Assembly (NCBI GenBank): GCA_937924755.1
Contig: CALEVZ010000014.1
Location: 84,333 to 148,332 of the forward strand
Direction: 5' to 3'
Length of the DNA: 64,000 nucleotides
DNA from: an uncultured bacterium
GTDB lineage: Bacteria > Acidobacteriota > Thermoanaerobaculia > Thermoanaerobaculales > Thermoanaerobaculaceae
In this document: one piece after another, positions 43,823-53,106 of the stretch
Numbering within the stretch: the stretch's first letter is position 1
Layout of the letters: each line of letters opens with the position of its first letter
Position numbers and translations under genes: made by a program
Notes under the pieces: model-generated
Told to the model about the DNA's origin: nothing
The model's input: only the letters and a program-made list of their open reading frames with translations
Databases searched by the model: none

Positions 43823-46800
43823 ATGCCGCAGCGACGCATGGTGACCCTCGACGGCAATGAGGCCACCGCTTCGGTGGCCCACCGCACCAACGAGGTGATC
43901 GCCATATACCCCATCACCCCCTCGTCCAACATGGGCGAGTGGGCCGACGAATGGTCCGCACAGGGCCGCAAGAACATCTGGGGAGTCGTTCCTCAGGTGA
44001 CGGAAATGCAGTCGGAGGCCGGCGCCGCCGCCGCCGTGCACGGCGCCCTGCAGGCCGGCTCGCTGACGACGACGTTCACGGCGTCGCAGGGGCTGCTCCT
44101 GATGATTCCGTCGATGTACAAGATCGCCGGCGAGCTGACCTCGTACTGCATGCACGTGTCGGCGCGCACGGTGGCGACGCACGCCCTGTCGATTTTCGGC
44201 GACCACTCGGACGTCATGGCCTGCCGGCAGACCGGCTTCGCCCTGCTCGCTTCCAACAACGTGCAGGAGGCTCACGACTTCGCCCTCATCGGCCAGGCGG
44301 CCACCTTGAAGTCCCGGGTGCCGTTCCTGCATTTCTTTGACGGCTTCCGCATCTCCCACGAGGTGGACAAGATCGAGGAGCTCACCGACGACGATCTGCG
44401 CGCCATGTTGCCGGACGAACTCGTGCGCGGCCACCGCGAGCGCGCCATGACCCCGGACCGCCCCATCCTGCGGGGCACCGCCCAAAACCCAGATACGTTT
44501 TTCCAGACGCGGGAGGCGTGCAACCCCTTCTACATCGCGTGCCCGGGAATCGTGCAGCAGACCATGGACGAGTTCGCCCGCCTGACCGGGCGGCAGTACC
44601 ACCTGTTCGATTACTTCGGCGCCGCCGACGCGGAGCGGGTGATCATCCTCATGGGCTCCGGCGCGGAGACGACGCACGAGTACGTCGAATGGGCGCTGGC
44701 CCAGGGCGACAAGATCGGAGTGCTCAAGGTTCGTCTTTTCAGGCCCTTCGACGCCGCCGCCTTGGTCGCCGCCCTGCCCCCCACGGCCACCCGCATCGCC
44801 GTGTTGGACCGCACCAAGGAGCCGGGTGCCCCGGGGGAGCCGCTGTACCAGGACGTCGTGACCGCCCTCGCCGAGGCGCGCGCCGCCGGCACTTCGCGCA
44901 TCTCCGCCGACGCCCTCGTGGTAGGGGGGCGCTATGGCCTCTCCTCCAAGGAGTTCACGCCGGCCATGATCAAGGCGGTGTACGACAACCTGGCCACCGA
45001 GCGTCCCAAGAACCACTTCACCGTGGGGATCATGGACGACGTCACCCACCTCTCGCTGCCCTTCGACCCCGACTTCGACATCGAGCCCGACTACGTGCGC
45101 CGGGCGGTGTTCTTCGGTCTCGGCGCCGACGGCACTGTGGGAGCCAACAAGAACTCCATCAAGATCATCGCCGAGGAAACCAAAAACCACGGGCAGGGGT
45201 ATTTCGTTTACGATTCCAAAAAAGCCGGGGCGGTGACCATCTCCCACCTGCGCTTCGGCCCCAAGCCGATCCGCTCCCATTATCTCATCAAGCGGGCCAA
45301 CTTCGTCGCCTGCCACCAGTACGTCTTTACCGAGAAGTACGACATGCTGGATTATCTCGTGCCCGGTGGTACCTTCCTGCTCAACTCCCCCTTCGGGCCC
45401 GACGAGGTGTGGGACCAACTGCCGGCCGAGGTGCAGGAGCAGATCCTCGCCAAGCGGGTCAACTTCTACGTCATCGACGCCTACAAGGTGGCCGCCGACA
45501 CGGGCATGGGGGTGCGCATCAACACCATCATGCAGACCTGCTTCTTCGCCATCTCCGGCGTGCTTCCACGGCAGGAGGCCATCGCTCAGATCAAGAAGTC
45601 CATCGAAAAAACCTACGGCAAGAAAGGCCCCGACGTAGTGCGCAAGAACTTCGAGGCGGTGGACCACACCCTGGCGCACCTGTATGCGGTCAACTATCCC
45701 GACCACGTCACCGCCACCCGCCGCAAGCCCCCGGTGGTGTCCGACAAGGCCCCCGACTTCGTCAAGCGCGTGACCGCCGTGATGATGGCCGGCCAGGGCG
45801 ATCTCCTGCCGGTATCGGCGTTTCCGGTGGACGGCACCTGGCCCACCGCCACCGCCCAGTGGGAGAAACGCAGCATTGCCCTGGAAATCCCGGTATGGGA
45901 CGACGCCATCTGCATCCAGTGCAACAAGTGCGCCCTGGTTTGCCCGCACGCCGCCATTCGCCCCAAGGTGTACGACCCCGTGCACCTGGAGGGGGCACCC
46001 CCCACCTTCAAGGCCACCGACTACAAGGCCCCCGAGTACAAGGGGTGGAAGTACACCCTGCAGGTGGCCCCCGAGGACTGCACCGGCTGCACCATCTGCG
46101 TCATGGTTTGCCCAGTGAAGGACAAGTCCAACCCCAAGCACAAGGCCATCAACATGGCGCCGCAGATGCCCCTGCGCGAGAGCGAACGGGAGAACTACGA
46201 GTTCTTTCTCGCCCTTCCAGAGGTGGACCGCACCACCGTCAAGCTGGACGTCAAGGGCACCCAGTTCCTGCAGCCGCTCTTCGAGTATTCGGGCGCCTGC
46301 ACAGGCTGTGGCGAGACCCCCTACGTCAAGCTGCTCACCCAGCTCTTCGGCGACCGCGCCCTGATCGGCAACGCCACCGGGTGCTCGTCCATCTACGGCG
46401 GCAACCTGCCCACCACACCCTACGCCGTGGACCGCAACGGGCGCGGGCCGGCCTGGAACAACTCGCTGTTCGAGGACACCGCCGAGTTCGCCTTTGGCAT
46501 GCGCCTGTCCATCGACAAGCACACCGACCTGGCCCAGCACCTCCTCAAAGGGCTGGCGGCCCAGGTGGGTGAGTCGCTGGTGGATGAAATCCTCCACGCC
46601 GAACAGCGGGATGAGGCGGGCCTTGCCGCCCAGCGCCAGCGCGTCGAGGTGCTGCGCGGCAAGCTCAGAGAGCTGGTCTCACCCGAGGCGCGCATGCTGG
46701 ACTCCCTGGCCGACTACCTGGTGCGCAAGTCGGTGTGGGCCGTGGGTGGCGATGGCTGGGCCTACGATATCGGCTACGGTGGCCTCGACCACGTGCTGGC

Positions 46801-47413
46801 GCAGGGGCGCGACGTGAACCTGCTGGTGCTCGACACCGAGGTGTACTCCAACACCGGTGGTCAGGCCTCCAAGGCCACCCCGCTGGGGGCCGCCGCGAAG
46901 TTCGCCATGGCGGGCAAGGCGACGCCCAAGAAGGACCTCGGCATGATCGCCATGACCTACGGCAACGTCTACGTGGCCCGGGTGGCCTTTGGCGCCAAGG
47001 ACAACCAGACGGTGCGCGCCTTCCTGGAGGCGGACTCCTACCCCGGCACCTCGCTGATCATCGCCTACTCCCACTGCATCGCCCACGGCTACGACCTGGC
47101 CTACGGGTGCGAGCAACAGAAGCTGGCTGTGGACACCGGCTACTGGCCACTCTACCGCTGGGATCCCCGGCGCATTCCGCTGGGCGAAAGCCCACTGAAG
47201 ATGGACTCGGCCCCCGGCAAGGTGGACCTCGAAAAGTACGTGCGCAACGAGACGCGCTACCGCATGGTGGAACAGCTCTACCCAGCCAACTTCCGGCGCC
47301 TGATGGAGCGAGCCAAGATCGAGGTCGCCAACCGCTTCATCGCCTACGAGCACCTGGCCAAAATGATGATGCCCAAGCGCCTCACCGCCTCCGAGGAAAG
47401 CTCGGAGAACTGA
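43823..47413 (+). CDS. nifJ: Pyruvate:ferredoxin (flavodoxin) oxidoreductase
   Basis: 1196 residues, single-chain type, from ATG 43823 with AAGGAGGAAT upstream. Domain order matches: domain I with IAIYPITPSSNMGEWADEW; domain II with LLNSPFGPDEVWDQLPAEVQ as part of domain III; ferredoxin domain with CIQCNKCALVCP and CTGCTICVMVCP; TPP domain with ACTGCGETPYVKLL, NATGCSSIYGGNLPTTPYAV and the Mg/TPP motif GDGWAYDIGYGGLDHVLA. It oxidises pyruvate plus CoA to acetyl-CoA, CO2 and reduced ferredoxin. A Rex-like box upstream suggests redox control. Confidence 0.95.
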   Translation: MPQRRMVTLDGNEATASVAHRTNEVIAIYPITPSSNMGEWADEWSAQGRKNIWGVVPQVTEMQSEAGAAAAVHGALQAGSLTTTFTASQGLLLMIPSMYKIAGELTSYCMHVSARTVATHALSIFGDHSDVMACRQTGFALLASNNVQEAHDFALIGQAATLKSRVPFLHFFDGFRISHEVDKIEELTDDDLRAMLPDELVRGHRERAMTPDRPILRGTAQNPDTFFQTREACNPFYIACPGIVQQTMDEFARLTGRQYHLFDYFGAADAERVIILMGSGAETTHEYVEWALAQGDKIGVLKVRLFRPFDAAALVAALPPTATRIAVLDRTKEPGAPGEPLYQDVVTALAEARAAGTSRISADALVVGGRYGLSSKEFTPAMIKAVYDNLATERPKNHFTVGIMDDVTHLSLPFDPDFDIEPDYVRRAVFFGLGADGTVGANKNSIKIIAEETKNHGQGYFVYDSKKAGAVTISHLRFGPKPIRSHYLIKRANFVACHQYVFTEKYDMLDYLVPGGTFLLNSPFGPDEVWDQLPAEVQEQILAKRVNFYVIDAYKVAADTGMGVRINTIMQTCFFAISGVLPRQEAIAQIKKSIEKTYGKKGPDVVRKNFEAVDHTLAHLYAVNYPDHVTATRRKPPVVSDKAPDFVKRVTAVMMAGQGDLLPVSAFPVDGTWPTATAQWEKRSIALEIPVWDDAICIQCNKCALVCPHAAIRPKVYDPVHLEGAPPTFKATDYKAPEYKGWKYTLQVAPEDCTGCTICVMVCPVKDKSNPKHKAINMAPQMPLRESERENYEFFLALPEVDRTTVKLDVKGTQFLQPLFEYSGACTGCGETPYVKLLTQLFGDRALIGNATGCSSIYGGNLPTTPYAVDRNGRGPAWNNSLFEDTAEFAFGMRLSIDKHTDLAQHLLKGLAAQVGESLVDEILHAEQRDEAGLAAQRQRVEVLRGKLRELVSPEARMLDSLADYLVRKSVWAVGGDGWAYDIGYGGLDHVLAQGRDVNLLVLDTEVYSNTGGQASKATPLGAAAKFAMAGKATPKKDLGMIAMTYGNVYVARVAFGAKDNQTVRAFLEADSYPGTSLIIAYSHCIAHGYDLAYGCEQQKLAVDTGYWPLYRWDPRRIPLGESPLKMDSAPGKVDLEKYVRNETRYRMVEQLYPANFRRLMERAKIEVANRFIAYEHLAKMMMPKRLTASEESSEN

Positions 47414-47428
47414 GAATAGGGGAAAGCC

Positions 47429-48430
47429 ATGGACCTTTCGACCACCTATCTGGGTTTTCGGCTGCCGCACCCCGTCGTACCCGGCGCTTCGCCGCTGTCG
47501 GACGATCTGGACATCGTCAAACGACTCGAGGACGCCGGCGCCCCCGCCATCGTCATGCACTCTTTGTTCGAGGAGCAGATCACCCGGGAGCAGCTGGGCC
47601 ACATGGTGTCGGTGGAAATGCACGAGGACGCCTTCGCTGAGGCGCTGTCGTACTTTCCCCGTCCGGAGGACTACGCCCTGGGGCCCGATCGCTACCTCGA
47701 GCACATCCGCAAGCTCAAGGCTGCCGTGGGTATCCCGGTGATCGCTTCCCTCAACGGGATTTCCGCCTCCGGATGGCTGGATTACGCCCGCCTCATCCAA
47801 GAGGCCGGCGCCGATGCCCTGGAGCTCAATACCTACTACCTTTCCACCAACACCTGGGAGACCAGCGAGCAGGTGGAGCGGCGCACCCTGGACATGCTGC
47901 AGGCGGTCAAACAAAACGTGAAGATCCCCGTGGCGGTCAAGATCTCGCCCTACTTTTCCTCCCTCGCTCACTTCGCCAAGCAGCTGGACGACGCCGGCGC
48001 CGACGGCATCGTCATGTTCAACCGCTTCTACCAGCCCGACATTGACGTGGAGGAGCTGGAGGTGACCTCGCACCTGCAGCTCTCCCACTCCCCCACGCTG
48101 CTGCTGCGGCTGCGCTGGCTGGCCATCGTATCCGGGAAGGTGAACGCCTCTCTGGCCTGCTCCGGTGGCGTGCACACCCCCATCGACGCCTTGAAGGCCG
48201 TCATGGCCGGCGCCCACGCCGTGCAGACGGTGTCAGCGCTGCTCCTGCACGGGCCGGAGTACCTCAAGACCATCGTCGACGGATTGGCTCGATGGCTGGA
48301 GGAGCACGAGTACGAGTCCCTGCGCCAGGCCCAGGGCTCCATGAGCCACGAGCGCTGCCCCAACCCCGGCGCCTTCGAGCGCGCCAACTACCAGAAGATC
48401 CTGCAAAGCTGGCGTAGCCAGCGCCTGTGA
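47429..48430 (+). CDS. Dihydroorotate-dehydrogenase-like flavoprotein
   Basis: 333 residues, 15 bases after nifJ. MDLSTTYLGFRLPHPVVPGA opens a PyrD-type TIM barrel, with VIASLNGISASGWLDYARLI, ALELNTYYLSTNTWETS, VAVKISPYFSSLAHFAKQLD and the FMN phosphate site ACSGGVHTPIDALKAVMAGA. It lacks the catalytic Cys/Ser-loop signature of true class 1 DHODs that I would expect, so its substrate is unclear. Homologues often sit next to nifJ, and the pair shares a terminator, so it may use the reduced ferredoxin pool. Named pyrD-like only by homology. Confidence 0.88.
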   Translation: MDLSTTYLGFRLPHPVVPGASPLSDDLDIVKRLEDAGAPAIVMHSLFEEQITREQLGHMVSVEMHEDAFAEALSYFPRPEDYALGPDRYLEHIRKLKAAVGIPVIASLNGISASGWLDYARLIQEAGADALELNTYYLSTNTWETSEQVERRTLDMLQAVKQNVKIPVAVKISPYFSSLAHFAKQLDDAGADGIVMFNRFYQPDIDVEELEVTSHLQLSHSPTLLLRLRWLAIVSGKVNASLACSGGVHTPIDALKAVMAGAHAVQTVSALLLHGPEYLKTIVDGLARWLEEHEYESLRQAQGSMSHERCPNPGAFERANYQKILQSWRSQRL

Positions 48431-48455
48431 CGAGCTGCCCGGTCGGAACACAACG

Positions 48456-48498
48456 AAGGCGGCCTGCCCTCGATGTTCGGGCAGGCCGCCTCTTTTTT
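48456..48498 (+). terminator. Intrinsic terminator after nifJ operon
   Basis: A perfect 12-bp stem, GGCGGCCTGCCC (48458-48469) with GGGCAGGCCGCC (48479-48490), 9-base loop, then TCTTTTTT. It may also serve the convergent gene ending at 48513. Confidence 0.92.
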
Positions 48499-48512
48499 GC
48501 GACTGCCGTCAC

Positions 48513-49826
48513 TTACAGGACAGCCTTGACCATTTCCTCGATCACCCCGCTCTCCAGCTCCTCCAGCTCGTAGGTGACGCCGGCGATGGGCTTGTTGACC
48601 TTGATGAGCCGGGTGAGGTCGATGGGGGTTCCTTCCACCACAACGTCGCACGGGGTGGCGTTGATGGTCGCCTCGAGATCGGCGATCTGCTGGTCCGAGT
48701 ACCCCATGGCCGGCAGGATCTGGCCGGCGTTGGGGTACTTCGTGTAGGTGGCGGCGATCGTCCCGACGGCGTACGGCTTGGGGTCGACGATCTCGACCGC
48801 TCCGGCGTTCTTGGCGGCGAACCAGCCGGCGCCGTAGGTCATGCCGCCGTGCGTGAGGGTGGGGCCGTCCTCCACCACCAGCGCCCGCTTGCCGGTGATG
48901 AGCTCCGGCCGATCGACGGTGATCCGGGAAGCGCAGCGGATCACGCGGGCGCGGGGGTTCAAGCGGCGGCAGCGCTCCGCCACCTCTTCCACCTTCACCG
49001 GGTCGGCGGTCTGCACCTTGTTGATGATCAGCAGGTCCGCCATCAGGAAGTTGGTCTGCCCGGGGTAATAGCTGATTTCGTGTCCGGCCCGGTGCGGGTC
49101 CAGTAAGGTGATGTGAAGATTCGGCTTGTAAAACGGCGTGTCGTTGTTGCCACCGTCCCACAGGATGACGTCGGCTTCCTTTTCGGCCTCGCGCAGGATC
49201 TTCTCGTAATCCACCCCGGCGTACACCACGAAGCCGTTGTCGATGTGCGGCTCGTACTCCTCGCGCTCTTCGATGGTGCAGTCGTGGGCGTCGAGGTCGT
49301 CGTAGGTCTCGAAGCGCTGACACACTTGCTTGGCCAGGTCGCCGTAGGGCATCGGATGGCGGATCGCCACCACTTTCTTCCCGAGCGCCTTCAGGATGCG
49401 CGACACGTAGCGGGTGGTCTGGGACTTGCCCACCCCCGTGCGCACCGCCGTGACGGCGATGACCGGCTTGGAGGAGCGGATCATCGTCCGGTCCGCCGAG
49501 CAGATACCGAAGTGGGCCCCCCACGCCACCACGTGGCTGCCCTTGTCCATGACGTACTGGTGGGAGACGTCGGAATAGGAGAACCACACCTCGTCCACGC
49601 CGTGTTCGCGGACGATGCGCTCCAGGTCCTCCTCGGCGAGGATGGGAATGCCCCTGGGGTAGAGCGGCCCCGCTAACACCGGCGGGTACACCCGCCCCTC
49701 GATGTCCGGAATCTGCGTCGCCGTGAAGGCGACGACTTCCACGTCCGGATCGTCCCTGAACAGGCAGTTGAAGTTGTGGAAGTCCCGTCCCGCCGCCCCC
49801 ATGATCACCACTTTCCGCTTCGCCAT
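48513..49826 (-). CDS. Cyclic 2,3-diphosphoglycerate-synthetase-like GTPase
   Basis: 437 residues from ATG 49826. It begins MAKRKVVIMGAAGRDFHNFN, a family hallmark, with P-loop AVRTGVGKSQTTRYVSRIL at about residue 131, DGGNNDTPFYKPNLHITLLD, then DLLIINKVQTAD and VVEDGPTLTHGGMTYGAGW. Archaeal relatives make the thermoprotectant cyclic 2,3-diphosphoglycerate, but most bacterial members are called GTPases of unknown role. It lies 143 bases downstream of guaA on the same strand, which could be an operon. The thermophile link is a guess. Confidence 0.85.
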   Translation of the reverse strand: MAKRKVVIMGAAGRDFHNFNCLFRDDPDVEVVAFTATQIPDIEGRVYPPVLAGPLYPRGIPILAEEDLERIVREHGVDEVWFSYSDVSHQYVMDKGSHVVAWGAHFGICSADRTMIRSSKPVIAVTAVRTGVGKSQTTRYVSRILKALGKKVVAIRHPMPYGDLAKQVCQRFETYDDLDAHDCTIEEREEYEPHIDNGFVVYAGVDYEKILREAEKEADVILWDGGNNDTPFYKPNLHITLLDPHRAGHEISYYPGQTNFLMADLLIINKVQTADPVKVEEVAERCRRLNPRARVIRCASRITVDRPELITGKRALVVEDGPTLTHGGMTYGAGWFAAKNAGAVEIVDPKPYAVGTIAATYTKYPNAGQILPAMGYSDQQIADLEATINATPCDVVVEGTPIDLTRLIKVNKPIAGVTYELEELESGVIEEMVKAVL

Positions 49827-49969
49827 ACATTCACCCCCTTCTCATGCCCCGTCCCCCGCGTTCCGCGGGCAGGTCCCGAGGTCCCGGCCTGGCGGAGCCG
49901 GGAACGCCGCCGGGTAAGGCTGAACCGGCGGATCGAAGACAGTTCGTACCGGAGAGCCCACACACACCC

Positions 49970-51505
49970 TCACTCCCACTCGATGGTGGCGGGTGGTTTG
50001 GACGTCACGTCGTACACCACGCGGTTGACACCCTTCACCTCGTTGACGATGCGCCGCGCAATCCGGTCCAGGACGTCGCCTGGAAAGCGGAACCAGTCGG
50101 CGGTCATGAAGTCTTCGGTGGTCACGGCGCGCAGCGCCACGACGTTCTCGTAGGTGCGCTGGTCGCCCATCACGCCGACGCTGCGCACCGGCAGGAGCAC
50201 CGCCAAGGCCTGCGAGATCTCCCGGTAGAGGCCTCCGGCGCGGATTTCATCCATGAAGATGGCGTCGGCGCGCTGCAGCAACGCCACCCGCTCGGCGGTG
50301 ACCACGCCCAGGATGCGCACCGCCAGGCCGGGCCCCGGGAAGGGGTGGCGCCAGACGAACTCGTGCGGCAGACCCAGTTCCTCCCCCACCCGCCGCACCT
50401 CGTCCTTGAACAGTTCTCTCAGCGGCTCGACCAGCTCCAACCCCAGCTTCTCCGGCAGCCCGCCGACGTTGTGGTGGGTCTTGATGGTCGCCGACGGTCC
50501 GCGCACCGAGGTGGACTCGATGACGTCCGGGTACAGCGTCCCCTGGGCGAGGTAGCGGGCATCGGGGAGGCGCCCCGCCTCCTCTTCGAACACCGCGATG
50601 AACTCGTGGCCGATGCGGCGGCGTTTCTCCTCGGGGTCCTCCACCCCCTCGAGACGGGCGAAAAAGCGCGCTGCGGCGTTCACCCGTCGAACCGGCAGGC
50701 CGTGCTCGGCGAAGCGTTGCGCCACCTTGTCCCCCTCGTCCAGTCGCAGCAGACCGGTGTCCACGAAGATGGGCACCGTCCGATCGCCCACCGCCTCGCG
50801 GCACAGCAGCGCCGTCACCGACGAGTCCACCCCGCCCGACAGCGCGACGATCACCCGCCCCTGCGCCACCGTGGCGCGGATCGCCTCCACCGCCTCCCGC
50901 CGAATGGAGGCGGGGTTCCAGTCGCGGCGGGCACCGCAGAGGTTTAAGAAGTTGTCCAGGATTTGCCGTCCCCACTCGGTGTGTCGCACCTCGGGGTGGA
51001 ACTGGATACCGTACCAGCGCCGGGTTCCATCGGCCATGGCCGCCACCGGGGAGTTGGGCGTGTGTCCCACCGCCGTGAAGCCGGGGGGGAGGCGCCCCAC
51101 ACGGTCGCCGTGGGACATCCACACCCGCTGCCGCGGCGGCGTGCCGGCAAACAGAGGGCAGGAAAGGTCCACATCGATTTCTGCGGCGCCGTACTCGCGA
51201 CGCCCGGCCGCCTCCACCTGCCCGCCGAGCAGGTGCGCCATCGCCTGCTGGCCGTAACACACCCCGAGCACCGGCACACCGAGGGCGAACACGGCGGCGT
51301 CGGGGCGCACCGCCCCCTCCTCGTAGATGGACGAGGGCCCCCCCGACAGCACCACTCCGATGGGCGCGACCGCGCGCAGCTCCGTCTCGGGCAGGTCGCC
51401 CCGGCGAATCTCGCTGCGCACCCCCAGCTCCCGCACTCGGCGGGCGATGAGTTGTGTGTACTGGGAGCCAAAGTCGAGGATGAGCAGGGTTTCGTGGTTG
51501 CGCAT
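49970..51505 (-). CDS. guaA: GMP synthase (glutamine-hydrolysing)
   Basis: 511 residues from ATG 51505. The N-terminal amidotransferase has LILDFGSQYTQLIARRVREL, Cys nucleophile in GVCYGQQAMAHLLGG and His/Glu in GIQFHPEVRHTEWGRQILDN. The ATP-pyrophosphatase domain has IVALSGGVDSSVTALLC, then FVDTGLLRLDEGDKVAQRFA. The C-terminal dimerisation tail is KPPATIEWE. Converts XMP to GMP. Together with purA it places both final purine branches within 8 kb. Confidence 0.96.
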   Translation of the reverse strand: MRNHETLLILDFGSQYTQLIARRVRELGVRSEIRRGDLPETELRAVAPIGVVLSGGPSSIYEEGAVRPDAAVFALGVPVLGVCYGQQAMAHLLGGQVEAAGRREYGAAEIDVDLSCPLFAGTPPRQRVWMSHGDRVGRLPPGFTAVGHTPNSPVAAMADGTRRWYGIQFHPEVRHTEWGRQILDNFLNLCGARRDWNPASIRREAVEAIRATVAQGRVIVALSGGVDSSVTALLCREAVGDRTVPIFVDTGLLRLDEGDKVAQRFAEHGLPVRRVNAAARFFARLEGVEDPEEKRRRIGHEFIAVFEEEAGRLPDARYLAQGTLYPDVIESTSVRGPSATIKTHHNVGGLPEKLGLELVEPLRELFKDEVRRVGEELGLPHEFVWRHPFPGPGLAVRILGVVTAERVALLQRADAIFMDEIRAGGLYREISQALAVLLPVRSVGVMGDQRTYENVVALRAVTTEDFMTADWFRFPGDVLDRIARRIVNEVKGVNRVVYDVTSKPPATIEWE

Positions 51506-51661
51506 AGGTGCCCGCGTGGGCGGACGCCGGCATCCTAGCAGTCCCCGCCTGGCCGGGCAACGCCTACCGGGGCAGGGATGGCGACCCAACCGCGCTGACC
51601 CTCCCCGCGCAAGTCGGGAGTCGATCCAGCTCAGCCACGCCTATCCCCCGGCTCGCCCCCC

Positions 51662-52240
51662 ATGAGCATGGGTCCATCCATTGGCTGTTATGCTTCGATA
51701 CGGGGCTGGGGGATGGACTGTGCACGGGTGATCGGGCTGCTGAGCCAGATCTTCGACCGGCACCAGGTGCGCTGGGCGCTGTGCAGGGGTCTCGCCGGGG
51801 CAGCCTACGGAATCGGCCGCATCACCTTCGATGTAGACCTGGTCGCCGATGCCAGCGGCGCCGCGGGCGTCATCGCTGACCTAAAACAGCTGGGGTACGA
51901 GACGTTGCACCGCTCGGCGGGGTATTCCAACCACTTGCACCCGGACCCCGCCCTCGGTCAGGTGGCCGTGGTGTAGGTGCGGGGAAGCACGGCAAATGCC
52001 CTCTTCACTCAGACCCGCCCCGTCCCCGGTCCCAACGGAAAACCGCTGCTCCTGCCCAGACTTGAGCACCTGGCCGCCATGAAAGTGGTAGCAATGGCCT
52101 CGGACCCCTCGCGGCTCTATCAGGATCTGGCGGATCTTCGGTTTCTGCTCACCCTGCCCGGCGTCAACCGGGAGAGGTGCGGGCTCACATGGCCCGCCGC
52201 GGGTTGGCGGCCCGCCTTGACGAGCTCCTCGCCACCCTCT
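51662..52240 (+). pseudogene. Nucleotidyltransferase (AbiEii/MNT-like), broken
   Basis: The frame codes RWALCRGLAGAAYGIGRITF, then DVDLVADASGAAGVIADLKQ, the DxD of an MNT/AbiEii fold. It is interrupted by TAG at 51974-51976 within what should read VVYVRG. The same frame continues NGKPLLLPRLEHLAAMKVVA and LADLRFLLTL. Near 52185 a one-base indel shifts the frame to EVRAHMARRGLAARLDELLATL ending at TGA 52240. Two independent lesions show true decay rather than a read error. A typical partner gene follows. Confidence 0.8.
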
Positions 52241-52418
52241 GAGGAGTTTGACCTGGTCCGGGACGTGCCCACCACCCCCGAGGACGTGGCGCTGCTGCGC
52301 CGGCTTGAGGAGCTGTCCGGCCCCCTGGACTGGGCCGCCCTCGCCCCCGCCTGGTCCCCTCCCCCGACCTGCGTCGCCGCCCCACCTTTGCCGACCGCCC
52401 CCCCTCGAGCTGGATTGA
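52241..52418 (+). pseudogene. Decayed partner of the nucleotidyltransferase
   Basis: Reads EFDLVRDVPTTPEDVALLRR, then LDWAALAPAWSPP, a start I associate with small proteins following such nucleotidyltransferases. Two frameshifts at C-homopolymer runs separate this from the family-like end LRRRPTFADRPP and LELD. It has no start codon in frame. Together with the upstream pseudogene it is a lost toxin-antitoxin-like pair. Confidence 0.55.
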
Positions 52419-52506
52419 GGGTACCTGTTATAGCTTTTTTTCTTCTTTGCGATGGCTGCCCCTGCGCCCGCGCCCATTGGAGGTCGCCCCTACACCCCCC
52501 GGGCCC

Positions 52507-52535
52507 TTGACGTTCTTCCGCGCAAACCGGATAGT
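52507..52535 (+). promoter_or_regulatory. Predicted promoter of the AmmeMemoRadiSam operon
   Basis: TTGACG (52507-52512), 17-base spacer, GATAGT (52530-52535). The start site at about 52542 leaves only a few bases, a G-run, before the ATG at 52549. Confidence 0.55.
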
Positions 52536-52548
52536 AACCGGGGGGGGT

Positions 52549-53106
52549 ATGCGACAGCTCCCAGGCGTCCATCACCTGCTGCTGCTCGCCCTGCTGGGCG
52601 GAGTGGCGTGGTGGGTGGGGCAGCGGGCCCAGGCGCTGCGGCAGGACCCGGCAGCGGTGCTGGGGGCGCTGCGGGCCACCCAGGGGCCGTGGCTGCCCGC
52701 CGCCACGGCAGCCGGGGCCACTGCCAGAGAGGAGCTGGAGCGCTACGACCCGGACACCCTTTACGACTTCATCAACGGGGCCGCCGACGCCTACCTGGCG
52801 CGGGGATTCACCCACTGCCTCGCCACCACGTACATCTTCGCCGGCGAGGAGGGAACTCCCCTGGAGGTGAGCGCCGAAGTGTACCGCTTCGCCACCCCCA
52901 CCGGGGCCCGGGGGCAGCTGGAGGCGGAGCTGCCCGCCGGCGCACAGCCCCTGGACCAGGGCGTCGAGGCCTGGGGGGATGGCGGGGTGGTGCTGGCGCT
53001 GGCGGGCACCGACTACCTCAAGCTTACCGCCTACGCTTCCGGGGCGGCGGCGGAGCTGGCCCTGCGTCGCCTGCTGGCGGCCTGGCAGAAGGGGGGAGAG
53101 GAGTGA
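52549..53106 (+). CDS. DUF6599-like anchored extracytoplasmic protein
   Basis: 185 residues from ATG 52549. An N-terminal helix (HHLLLLALLGGVAWWV) is followed by LERYDPDTLYDFINGAADAY, the conserved 'NGAA' signature, and ATTYIFAGEEGTPLEVSAEV, then TDYLKLTAYASG. The family is of unknown function, and I recall it next to DUF362 and AmmeMemoRadiSam genes. First gene of the six-gene unit; its stop overlaps the next start (GTGA). Confidence 0.75.
   Translation: MRQLPGVHHLLLLALLGGVAWWVGQRAQALRQDPAAVLGALRATQGPWLPAATAAGATAREELERYDPDTLYDFINGAADAYLARGFTHCLATTYIFAGEEGTPLEVSAEVYRFATPTGARGQLEAELPAGAQPLDQGVEAWGDGGVVLALAGTDYLKLTAYASGAAAELALRRLLAAWQKGGEE

Noticed and set aside
44518..46572. 684-residue second frame on the same strand inside nifJ
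   Set aside because: Arg/Pro/His-rich frame-shifted reading of PFOR; no start signal or motif.
43769..46597. 942-residue open frame on the minus strand opposite nifJ
   Set aside because: Gly/His/Val-rich antisense shadow of a well-supported 1196-residue PFOR gene; no domain, and high GC keeps antisense frames open.
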